Origin: Anolis sagrei
Lineage: Eukaryota; Chordata; Lepidosauria; Squamata; Anolidae
Length of the DNA: 64,000 bases
Direction of reading: 5' to 3'
Assembly (NCBI RefSeq): GCF_037176765.1
Contig: NC_090026.1
Span: 124,500,752-124,564,751, forward strand
Shown here: positions 12,288 through 24,400 of the stretch, in pieces
Numbering within the stretch: position 1 is the stretch's first letter
Layout: every line of letters starts with the position of its first letter
The notes under the pieces: model-generated
What the model saw: the letters and a program-made list of their open reading frames with translations, nothing else
Told to the model about the DNA's origin: nothing
Database searches by the model: none
Translations under genes and position numbers: made by a program

Positions 12288-15200
12288 CAGATAGATTATT
12301 CAGGCTAATTGCTATTGTGCCAGGATCATAGTGCTGCCAATGATGGTTTACCACATGTCAGAGTTGCTGTAAGTTTTTTGGGCTGTATGGCCATGTTCCA
12401 GAAGCAATCTCTCCTGACGTCAGAAGAGAATGCTTCTGGAACATGGCCATAGCACATATCATTATTGCTCTTCTGTTCTTGCCATGACAATTTTTGAAAG
12501 CAATCGTTACCAATTACCTACCACCACCCCCCCCCCCCAATCAATGCTATGGAATCCTGGGAGAGGTTGTTTTACAAGGTCTTTATTCAGCCTTTGTTGC
12601 CAAAGAGTGTTGGAGCCTTGCCGAACTACAGCTGCCAAGATTCCATACCACCTAAAGTAGTGTCAAGCTGCATTGATTCTACAGTGTAGAGGCACCCAGA
12701 GTAAGATGAGAGAATGCTTACCAGGCTGTTGATATAAGGAAAGTCACTTTCCTTAGGTGGGAATGTCTCACAAGGTCCAGAATACTTCCAGATTTGGCCT
12801 CCTTTTCTGGCTTCAGCTATTGGTAAGAAATGAAAGAAAGGCCAGAAGAACAGAGTGAAAAAAAGCCGCTACGTCTCTATGCCTACATGCCCCATTTAGG
12901 TCCATGGTTTCTTGGTTATGTGGGAATGTTTCTGCGGAGACCTTGGAACAATCAAGAGTACTGGAGAACCACAACTTGTTGCATGCTCTTTCTCTGTAAT
13001 TGCGTATTTGCAGCCTTGTTGGACTTTGCCATCTAGTGGTGAGCTGAAATCCCCATCATACTTTTTCACTAGGACAAAATCAAGGTTGGCTTTTTGAGAA
13101 AATAATTAATATAGTCAACCTTTCTCAGGATTAGGTGCAGAAGATCCCCATGAATATGAAAAACAGTGAATTATTAGATTTATTTTTTATTTACGGTAAG
13201 CTCTTTAAGAATTTCTAGGTCTTCCAGAATGATTCTACGGACAAATTCCATTGGAAATTGAATGCAGAATGTAATTGGAGGAAGCAGAATCTGAGATGCC
13301 AAGTTCTCCAGCATACTATTGTCCTAATGGCGGGATATGCCATTTATTAAGATGCCAGAAGCAGGTGAATATAGCACTGAATGAGATATGTAGAATAATC
13401 ACAAGCTAGCTGGCATGGCTGCTAACTGTGAGAGAAATAAAGTTGAACACTGTGAAAGCCACCCACTGCATGGCGATCATCCTCTTCCCAGTAGCCTCAA
13501 ATCAAGGAAAAGCTTCATGAAAACCACTACTCCTCTGAATGTTCCCCCAGCAACAGCAAGAGTATCCCTGTGGGCAGCTAAACCAGGAAATCCCAAATGG
13601 ATGCCCCCCTCTCCGAGGGTCTTTCTCCCATCCCTGAACAGCCTCAGAAGTGGAATTATCATACCAAAAGACAACCTGGCAAAATGGTACTATCTAAAAG
13701 AATCCTCCACCTTGTGTGTTGGGGTTCAGCCTGATTCTCTGATAGTTTTTCCAACTGAGCAAGCTCTCCCTGACCCTGACAGTGTGGAATCTGTTGTTGA
13801 TACAGAGGTCAACGGTGATGAAAATGAAACTCAACAGCTGGAGGAAAATGTTTTGGAAACTAGCCGTGATATCTCTCCACCTGGGGTTTTTAATGAGGAC
13901 TGAAGAGAACAGATAGTTAGAGACAGAAATATTTCCCAGTTTCTACAAAGGTCACTTCGTTTACAGGAGAGACATGCCCAGGCTCCAAAGTCAAGGGGCA
14001 TTTCAAAGAATAGCTTCTTTGGTTTAAGAGGCCTCCTGCCGGGTGCCTCTTTAGATCAAGCAATGTTTGGGACTGTGGCTGTGCCTTGGCAGAATTCCTG
14101 TTTTTCATGACCGGTAATCCCAGAGGCTTGTATTTATCAAATTCATGGTTAGTAAAAGACTAACAGGTTCCTGGTTCTTGTATTGTGGCTTTCGAAATTT
14201 TGCTCAAGTTCAGAGATTCTACTGACTGCTGTGTTTTTCTGTGGCTTTTTTACTTTGCATTTACCTTTTTTTTGTAACCAATTTTTCATCAATAAACAAG
14301 GATTGCTTTTCCTACAGTCCAGTGTGGTGGATTTAATCTTATGGTCTCGTTTCTTGAACTGGGATGCAACATTGTGTGACCATGGAGCAGAACAACTTCA
14401 CATCTGTATGCTTGCCCACTACGCCCTGCCTCATGCACAGACAATGCAGTTGTTGCACTCCAGAACAGGAAATGGCCCTTCTGACTATAAACACACCACA
14501 CGTTGAGTGAAGGAACAGTCCTTTTTATTAAAGCTTAGCAAAAAGCCAGTAGAAATAAATGCTTGTAAAGATAGAGAAGATTCCAAAAAAGCAATAAAGT
14601 ATTTAAACGGCTCCGACCCAGTTTACCTATCCGAATGGATTCTCCCCTATGAACCATCAAGGTTGTTAAGATCTTCTGGAGGGGCCCAGCTCTCGGTCCC
14701 ACCACCTTCGCAATTGCGTCTGGGTTTTTGTTTTTGTTTTTGTTTTTTGTCGTGTCAGGAGCGACTTGAGAAACTGCACATCGCTTCTGGTGTGAGAGAA
14801 TTGGCCGTCTGCAAGGACGTTGCCCAGGGGATGCCCAGATGATTTGATGTTTTTATCATCCTTGTGGGAGGCTTCTCTCATGTCCCCGCATGAGGAGCTG
14901 TAGCTGATAGAGGAAGCTCATCCGCCTCTCCCCGGATTCGAACCTGCGACCTGTCGGTCTTCAGTCTTGCCAGCACAGGGGTTTAACCCACTGCGCCACC
15001 GGGGGCCCCACTTGGGTCTGGTGGGAACGAGGGACAGGGCCTTCTCGGTGGTGGCCCCTCGACTCTGGAACTCTCTCCCAATGGAGATTAGATCTGCCCC
15101 TTCCCTCCTGACTTTCAGAAAGCTGGTAAAATCTTGGCTCTGGAATATAGCATTCTCAGAATGATGATCGAGTCAATAACAGCCAACCACACTGGTGGAT

Positions 15201-15390
15201 GGTGATGAATTTGTGATTTTACCTTGACGATTTGGCTGTATGTAATTAATTGTTCTGTTTTGTAATGCATTTTAATGTATTAATGTATTATGATGTTATT
15301 ATGTTTTAGCTTATTTGTGTATGAATTTTTCTGTTGTTAGCTGGCCTGAGTCCCTCTTCAGAGGTTGAGAAGACCGGGTTATAAAAGCTC

Positions 15391-15425
<35 letters not shown>

Positions 15426-18400
15426 AGGCAGGAAGGAGACACAGCGTCCAAACGTAGCATTCAAAAGCAATGTTCAAAAAGCATAAAATAATATTTCAAG
15501 TCACTGATAAACCAGACAGGAATAAACCAAGAAGCAAGAACAGACCAGACACTGCTAGTCAAGTTGCAAGTGAAGACGAGATCACTTGAACAGGAATTCC
15601 ATGAGGCTTGTGCTAGGTTTCCAAACAATGCCTGATCTGACAAGGTTTTCTACCGGCAAGCCTTAAATCCCAAGAACTGGTTTCGTTTTCCCCCAATCTT
15701 TGACTTTAATTGACTAATTCTTTCGGATTTACGTAAACATTGGGCTTCTTGTCGATTCTGGCTAATCTCCAGCCGCCGACTCCACATTAACTTTAGCAGG
15801 TGTCAGACTATTTTCCAAACTAGAATCTGAAAGGCTCACAGACGGAGGGAGTAAACCTTTCTCCCAAAGCCTGACAGAAGCATTCTCATGAGAATCTGCC
15901 CTTTGCACCGAAGCCTCTCTGTCAGTGTCTGCATGAAACTCATTGACCAAAGTGTCTCCATCTTGCCCCTCAGAGTCAGTCCCAGCATCCCCCACATCAG
16001 AAGCAACAGGGGACTGATTTCCCTCCTCATTACCCGCATCAGACACAGAAACACCAGGAGACTGAAACACACTCACAGGTTCAAGCACAGGCTGAGTCCC
16101 GACAGCAGTCACTGTTGTCCGTTTTTGGTCTAAAACTATTTAGCTGCTTGTGTTCCCTTTATTTTGTTAGTTTTGAACTTATTTATTTATGCAATGCTTT
16201 TGACACAAAATAAATAAAAGGGTCTCTTTTTAATCTCAAGAGCTGTCATTGTATGCCAAAGACTTCACTAAAGATATGCAAGAGATCATAATGATATAGT
16301 CATCTGATATAGTTGGGGCACCTCAGAATTATTTCACTTCCCTCACCAATTCACGGTGTCTTTCAAAACTGAGTTATTCACTTGTGTCATTAAACACAGC
16401 TAGCAAACTCATTTTTGTACATACAGTTGGCCCTGCATAGCCAGAGATCCTGCATCCAGAGCAGAACCATCCATGGATTGAAAATATTAAAATTCCAAAA
16501 AGCAAACCAACTATCTATCTCTATATATATAAAACTGTTAGGGGCGTTCAACGGGACAGCAAAACGTGAAAACCCCGGCCCAAAACTCACCAAACTTGCC
16601 ATGCACATACCTTAAACCAAAAGGTATGCACAACTCTCATCAAAATAACAAACAACATTTCAACAAACCCACAATTTCCAAAACAAACGGAGCATGCGCA
16701 AAGGCTCCCCACGGCGAGTCGCCCGGTGCGCGCACATGGCCGGCCAATGCACCCTCCAAGAAAGCCACGCACCCACCCACCGATGCCCCGCCCCTACCCG
16801 CCCATACACCATCCATCCCTTCTCCCACTCCTCCTCCTCCTTTGCCCACCCCCTTCTGAGAAAGCCACGCCCCCACCCACTGACTCCCCGCCCTACCCGC
16901 CCATACACCATTCATCCCTCCTCCCACTCCTCCGCCCAGTGCTGGACCTGCGGAGCCTGCCCGGGCAGGAGACGCCGCGGCCCGGTTCTACCGAGGAGAG
17001 CCCTTCGGCCTCCACCACGCCCGGCCCAGGCTGCCCCGCATACCGCCGTCTCTCTCCAGGGAAGGAAGGATGCCGCCATTGGGGACGATGAGGAAGGGGA
17101 AGGAGGGAAGGAAAGAAAGAGAGCAAAAAAAGAAGAAAGGGAAGGGGAAGGGGAGGTGTGCAAAGGAAGGAAGGAAGGAAGGAGGAAAGAAAAGGAAAGA
17201 AAAAAGGAGGGAAGGGGAAGGGAAGGTGTATGAAAAAAGGAAGGAAGGAAAAGTTGGGAAAGTATATGAGGGAAGAAAGGTAGGAAAGAAAGAAGAAAGA
17301 GAGAGTAGGAGGATGGGAAAGAAGGGAGAAAGGAAGGAAGGAAGAAGAAAGGAGCGGAAGGGAAAGTGTAGGAAGGAAGAAAAGGAAGGAGGAAAGGAAA
17401 GAAGAAAAGGGAATGAAGGAAGGAGTGAAAGAAGGAGAGAAAGAGGGAGAGAAGGTTGGCCACAGCAACGCGTGGCGGGTAAAGCTAGTATATATATAAA
17501 AATTGCTTGTGCATAATGAGTACCTTAAAAACAAAAGAACCAATGAACGAAATCACACCAAATTTGGCAACAAAATGTCTCACAGCACAAGGAGTGACCA
17601 TCACTCAAAAAATTATGATTTTGTCATTTGGGAGTTGTAGTTGCTGGGATTTATAGTTCACCTACAATCAAAGAGCATTCTGAACTCCATCAACAATGGA
17701 ATTGAACCAAACTTGGCACACAGAACTCCCATGGCCAACATAAAATACTGGAAGGGTCTGGTGGGCATTGACCTTGAGCTTGGAGTTATAGTTCACCTAC
17801 ATCCAGAGAGAACTGTGGACTCAAACAATGATGGATCTGGACCAAACTTGGCACAAACACTCAATACGCCGAAATATGAACACAGAATTTGGGGAAAATA
17901 GACCTAGACATTTGTGAGTTGTAGTTACTGGGATTTATATTTCGCCTACAATCAGAGCATTCTGAACCCCACCAACGACAGAATTGGGGCAAACTTCCCA
18001 CACAGAACTCCCATGACCATCAGAAAATACTTAAGGCCATCCAGTCCAACTCCCTTCACCAGGGCAAGAAAACGTAATTAAAGCCCTCTTGACAAAGAGC
18101 CATCCAGCCATAGATATAGACAGATATGATTCACACACACACACAGATATAGTATCATAGATGTGAAAGGGACCCCTAAAGAAGGACAATGATATGTTGC
18201 ATGTTCCCGATTAGGCAAACCAGACAATCTCCACATCAACACTAACAAAGAAACAACAAGAAATACTGTTTACCCACAAGCATCAAGAAATTACATATAT
18301 TAGAAACCAACACTTTCTCATTACTTTATTTTCCAGATCACCAGACTGAGCCACAGCAGGGGGGCATCTAGTTTTATATAAGGGACACCATTTTACTACA

Positions 18401-21400
18401 CCGTTGTATATGATGGGATTTGAGCATCCATAGATTTTGGTATCCACTTGGGATCCTGGGTCCAAACCCCAGTAGATACCAAGAGCCCGGTGTATTCTAT
18501 AATAACAGAGTGAAATCACAATACAAGCAATAATATAAAACTGGTAGACCAAGAGAGGCCTACAAAGGTTTTTAGCACGTTGGTTGAGGTTTGTTGTGGT
18601 GTGGAATGGAAAGTTACAAATCCCGCTTCCCTTCACCTGATCAAAAGTTTTCGGTGGGATGCTTCGTTTATTCACTGCAGCCGCCTTCTGCAAGAGCTTC
18701 TTTGCTTCTTCTATCTTCCCTTTTGTTACCAACCAACGGGGAGATTCTGGAAGGACCCTGAAAAATGTGCAGATAATCAAACAGTTTCAGTCTTGTGTCC
18801 TGAGTGCTGGGATGTTCCAACGTACAGAGCTTATTTTGTGGGTAGGGCTGCACACCCATCAACCCAACAACAATCATTGCTCAGATTGCTATGAGTTTTC
18901 TGGGCTGTCTGGCCATGGCATTCTCTCCTGACGTTTCACCCACATCTATGGCAGGCATACTCAGAGGTTGTGAGGACTGTTGGAAACTAGGCAAGTAGGG
19001 CTTATAAATCTGTGGAATGTCCACTTGCCTAGTTTTCAACATACCTCACAACCTCTTAGGATGCCTTCCATAGATGTGGGTGAAACGTCAGGAGAGAATG
19101 CTTCTGGAACATAGCATGCAGCCTAGAAAACCAACAGCAATTGACAGTGATTCTGGCCATGAAAGCCTTCAACAACACAAAACTGACAGTGATTTTGGCC
19201 ATGAAAGCCTTCGACAACACAACACCATTTTGTTGCATGCTTTGTCTTAGTCTAAACCAGTGCTTCTCAAACTTTGGACTTCCAAGTGTTTGGACTTTAG
19301 CTCCCAAACTCCCTTGCCAATTTGGCCAGTAGTGAAGGATTTTAGGAACTGACATCCCAAACACTTGGAGGGCCAAAGTTTGAGGAGCCCTGCTCTGATC
19401 CTTTACTCACCAGAAGTAAAATAAGAGGGCAAAAATGGGAGCAGAGCCTACAATCTGCAGCTTCCTCCAGTCTCGAAGGGCATAAGCCAAGCCCGCCAGC
19501 ACCATCTGCCCTGCTGCAAAGCCAACATGGCTGAAGATCAATGTGAGTGGACGATAGGTTGTCTCGACCCATTCAGCACCTATGAAAACAATGACATGGG
19601 GTATGGGAATTCAAGCAATCACATCTGTACTTTTACTTATAACAACACAACAGACAGTTTTAGCTCAACTTTTATCATTTATCACAATCCCTATGAGGAG
19701 CAGCTTAAAGAGCTGGGCATTTTTAGCCTGCAGAAGAGAAGGTTGACAGGAGACATGATGAAGGCCATGGATCAAGATGAGAGGGGAAGTCGTAGGGAAG
19801 ACGGAGCAAGCTTGTTTTCTGCTGCCCTGAAGACTAGGATGCAATGGAACTACAGGAAAGAAAGGAGATTCCACCTGAACATTAGGAGGAACTTCCTGAC
19901 TGTGAGAGCTGTTCAGCAATGGAACTCTCTGCCTTGGAGTGTGGTGGAGGCCCCTTCTTTGGAGACGTTTAAGCAGGAGCTGGTTGGCCATCTGTAGGGG
20001 TGCTTTAAATGCGATTTTCCTGCTTCTTTGCGGAATAGGGTTGAACTGGATGGCCCATGAGGTCTCTTCCAACTCTAGGATTCTATGATTGTATGACATC
20101 TATATAAATAAAAATGTAATGTTCCTTTGTGGGATTAATATAACTCAAAACCCACTGGGCAAATTGACACCAAATTTGGACACAATATGCCTATTAGGCC
20201 AACGAGTGACCATCACCCCTAAAACACACACAAACCAGCAGAATGGACTTTAACCCTCCCCCCCCCCAAATAAACCATATATACACATACATATACATTC
20301 GTATACATATACACAAGCACACATACAGATAGACACACACATATATATGCATGCACACACAAATATGCACATATACACACCTACATATACACCTACACAC
20401 ATATAAACATATATACATAATGTATATATATATTGTGTATATGTGTGTGCTTGTGTATATGCATATATGTGTATATGTATATTGTGTATATGTGTTTGCT
20501 TGTGTATATACACACATATATGCATATACACAAGCACACACATATACACAATATACATATACACATATAAACACAGAAATATACATATATGCATATACAC
20601 ATACAGACAGACATATGTGTGGTGGAGGCTCCTTCTTTGGAAGCTTTTAAACAGAGGCTGGATGGCCATCTGTCAGGGGTGATTTGAATGCAATATTCCT
20701 GCTTCTTGGCAGAATGGGGTTGAACTGGATGGCCCATGAGGTCTCTTCCAACTCTTTGATTCTATGATTCTATGATATATACGCAAGCACACACAAATAT
20801 ACACATACAGTATACACACACATACATATACTCCTACACACATATATACTAGGCCTGTTTGATCAAGAAAAAATTTGTTTCTAAATTCGATTCGTAATTG
20901 GGGTGTTTTTTTGTTTCGATATTTAAAATATTTACAAAACTTTCCAAAAAAATGTTTTGTTATTTACGAAAATTCGTAAATATTTACAAAACATTTTAGA
21001 AACAATTTTTTTCTTGATCAAACAGGCCTAAGTGTGAATGTTGCAGTAATGGTCACCTTGATCAATGATTAGCATTGAATGGCTTTCATTTCTCCCACCC
21101 TGGACATTCCATAGATAATATTAGATGATATAACTCTCCATTTGCCTAGTTTCCAACAGACCTCTGAGGATGATGCCTGCCATAGATGTGGGCAAAATGT
21201 CAGGAGAGAATGCTTCTGGGTCATACATACAGGCAGCCCTGAAAACTCACACAAGCGGCCTCTGCGCGCCATCCGGCTCTGGCTCCTGCGCCCTTCTCCT
21301 CCTCCTCCTTGGGTGAGCGCGCGCGCGCCATCCAATCGGCTCCGGCTTCTGCGCCCCCCTCCTCCTCCTCCTCCTCCTCCTAGCACTTCCTGCAACACAG

Positions 21401-24400
21401 CTGGGAGGAGGAGGAGGAGGAGGGGGGGGCGCAGAAGCCGGAGCCGATTGGATGGCGCGCGCGCGCTCACAAGCGGCCTCCGCGCGCCATCCGGCTCCGG
21501 CTTCTGCGCCCCCCTCCTCCTCCTCCTCCTCCTCCCAGCTGTGTTGCAGGAAGTGCTAGGAGGAGGAGGAGGAGGGGGGGCGCAGGAGCCGGAGCCGATT
21601 GGATGGCGCGCGCGCCACGGTGCACTGCTGGGGTGCTTGGGAGCGCCGGATTGGCTCCCAGGCACCAGCAGCAGCACTCAGTCAGCACAGCAGCCCCATT
21701 AACGACACGAGCTGAAGCTCGTAAAATATATGGGGCTGCTGTTTCGATATTTTTAAACCCTTCCGGGTTTGAAAATGTGTTTTGATATCGCTTCGGAAAT
21801 GGTAAAAATAACGATTTAATTACGAAATAACGAATTAACGAACTAAAACCGACAGGCCTAATATATACACACATATATGGATATACACAAGCACACACAT
21901 ATACACAATATACATATACACACATAAACACAAATATATACACATGTATACACACATAAATACACAGAGACACACATATATACACATATACACAAATATA
22001 TACACAGACATAAACACATATATACACACACAAAACACATATTCACAGACTGGGCCACAGCAACGTGTGGCAGGGGACGGCTAGTCTATATAAATAAAAA
22101 TGTAATGTTCGTTTGTAGGATTAACATAACTCAAAATCCACTGGATGAATTGACACCAAATTTGGACACAAGACACTTATCAGGCCAACAAGTGACCATC
22201 ACTCACAAAAACATTGAAAAACACAGTGGAAGAGACATTAAAAGCCAAAAAATAAAAGATACATTACAATGCATGCGCAAAACCACATATATATACACAC
22301 ACAACACACATATACACAGCAATGTGTGGCAGGGGGTGGCTTGTAGACCATTAAGAAAGCATGCTAAAGCATAGTGGTTTGAGCACTGGACTATCACCCA
22401 GTTCCTACCTAGAGCGATGCCACTTATTAAGCTGCCGGAAATGGATGCACCCACAATAAATCGGAGAGCAATATAGGCGGTAAAATTTGGTACAAAAGTC
22501 ACCGCAACGCCAACTGTGCCTTGAATCAGCATTGACAACAAAATAATCGGTCGCCGGCCAAACCTGAGAAGGAGAAGAAACACATTTAAACTAGTTAAAG
22601 GCAACACATTCTCAAGCTGAATTCTGGGCTCCTTTTAACTAAGCAATGTCTGGCCTCACTACCTCTGAGGATGCTTGCCATGGATGCAGGCGAAACGTCA
22701 GGAGAAAATGCCTCTAGAACATGGCCATATAGCCCGGAAAAACCTACAGCAACCCAGTGTCTGGCCACCCTTCACCAAGGATGTTTTCTCCCTTACCTGT
22801 CACTTAATGGACTAAACACCATGGCTCCAACTAGAATTCCCAAAATGAAAATGGATTGTGAGATGCTGTTCAAATCTTTCCGGTCACATACAAGGTCAAA
22901 CTGGAGAAAGAGAAAGAAAGAGAGTTTACTCATAGGGAACTCAAGAAGGTCCTATCAATGGCTTCAAACTACAGGAGAGGAGATTCCATCTGAACATAAG
23001 GAAGAACTTCCTGGCTGTGAGAGCCGTTCAGCAGTGGAACTCTCTGCCCTGGAGTGTGGTGGAGGCTCCTTCTTTGGAAGCTTTTAAACAGAGGCTGGAT
23101 GGCCATCTGTCAGAGGTGGTTTGAATGCAATATTCCTGCTTCTTGGTAGGGGGTTGGACTGGATGGCCCATGAGGTCTCTTTCAACTCTTTGATTCTATG
23201 ATTCTATGAATTTGAGAGACACAGTCCCGAATAATCCCTGCCATTTTACATCTGCTTTTAATGTCCTGATTTCTCTCTCCTCCTCCCGCCTTCCCTCTTT
23301 TTTCTCAGTCTATTTCAGTTGCTACAAACCAAGGTGCTATATCTCTGCATAATCTGGAAGACTCTACTGCTTTGAGAAGACTATACGATGGGTGCAGATC
23401 CAAAAATTACAAAATTACAGATATGGCAGTTGGAGGCAGGGACATTCTCACTTATTCATTGTGTGTTGGGTTTAGGTAAAGGTAAAGGTTTTCCCCTGAC
23501 ATTAAGTCTAGTTGTGTCCGACTCTGGGGATTGGTGCTCATCTCCATTTCTAAATTGAAGAGCTGGCATTGTCCAGAGACACCTCCAAGGTCATGTGGCC
23601 AGCATGATACACAGAGCACCGTTGCCTTCCCACCAGAGCGGTAGAATCATAGAATCATAGAATCCTAGAGTTGGAAGAGACCTCATGGGTCATCCAGTCC
23701 AACCCCCTGCCAAGAAGCAGGAATATTGCATTCAAATCACCCCTGACAGATGGCCATCCAGCCTCTGTTTAAAAGCTTCCAAAAGAAGGAGCCTCCATCA
23801 CACTCCGGGGCAGAGAGTTCCACTGCTGAACGACTCTCACAGTCAGGAAATTCTTCCTCATGTTCAGATGGAATCTCCTCTCTTGTAGTTTGAAGCCATT
23901 GTTCCTTGTCCTAATCTCCATGGAAGCAGTAAACAAGCTTGCTCCCTCCTCCCTGTGGCTTCCTCTCACATATTTATACCTACTGATCTACTCACATATG
24001 TATGTTTTCAAACTGCTAGGTTGGCCTGCAGTTAAAAACAATCAGCGCTGACAAAATAACCATCTGTCAGCTGCAAAAGGCCACCCTATTTGTATGTTCA
24101 CGCACTATTCACCGATACATCACACAGTCCTAGACACTTGGGAAGTGACTGATGTGTGATCCAATACAACAGTCAGCATAGTGATCTAGTTTGCTGGGTA
24201 CTAAACTTGTTGTGTATCAAATAATAATAATAGTAGTGCCCCACTCTTCTCTCAGGACTGGGACCTATGAATTATTCTCGGGAATTTGGGTCATTCTAAG
24301 TCCTATTCCTTTGTATTTCTAAAGTCACTCCCACACATTCATTGGGTTTAGGAGCACAGGACCTTCTCGGAAGTGGGGACACTATGGTCAACATCCAATA

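Larger units (their letters stand above)
16424..18491. mobile_element. Tigger-like MITE interrupted by two Helitrons
   Basis: The left part (16424-16517) starts CAGTTGGCCCTGCATAG after TA. The right part (18372-18491) has TTTTATATAAGGGACACCAT and ends near AAGAGCCCGGTGTA. The two fit the element at 2745-2967 if the intervening Helitrons are removed. Confidence 0.6.
20850..21860. mobile_element. hAT-like TIR element (TAGGCCTG/CAGGCCTA) with 8-bp flank repeat
   Basis: Begins TAGGCCTGTTTGATCAAG and ends CGACAGGCCTA, flanked on both sides by ATATATAC. The left 180 bp (20850-21030) is itself a near-perfect palindrome closing at TTGATCAAACAGGCCTA. The flank duplication sits in a microsatellite, so chance is possible. 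It contains the GC-rich fold-back at 21250-21616. Confidence 0.5.
20098..22084 (+). mobile_element. Helitron-like element with nested inserts
   Basis: The 5' end is TCTATATAAATAAAAATGTA after A. The 3' end is GGCCACAGCAACGTGTGGCA, then GGGGACGGCTAG before T. The body is expanded by a TA/CA-rich microsatellite, a CR1 end (20625-20778) and a TAGGCCTG...CAGGCCTA element (20850-21860). Confidence 0.62.

Noticed and set aside
13415-13903. 162-residue plus-strand frame
   Set aside because: Chimera of a LINE fragment and an inserted LTR; explained by the TTGTG duplication.
15762-16112. Acidic 116-residue minus-strand frame
   Set aside because: Lies within an LTR fossil and has counterparts in the other LTR copies; no host gene evidence.
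16893-17543. Ser/Phe/Leu-rich and Lys/Glu-rich frames of 150-216 residues
   Set aside because: Low-complexity reading of a polypurine tract inside a Helitron; open in several frames on both strands.
21069-21702. Pro/Arg/Gly-rich frames of 186-202 residues
   Set aside because: Readings of the GC-rich fold-back; not supported by splice sites or conservation.
20194-22058. Long Cys/Tyr/Val/Ile-rich open frames on both strands
   Set aside because: They are translations of TA/CA/TG microsatellite and have no codon structure or homology.
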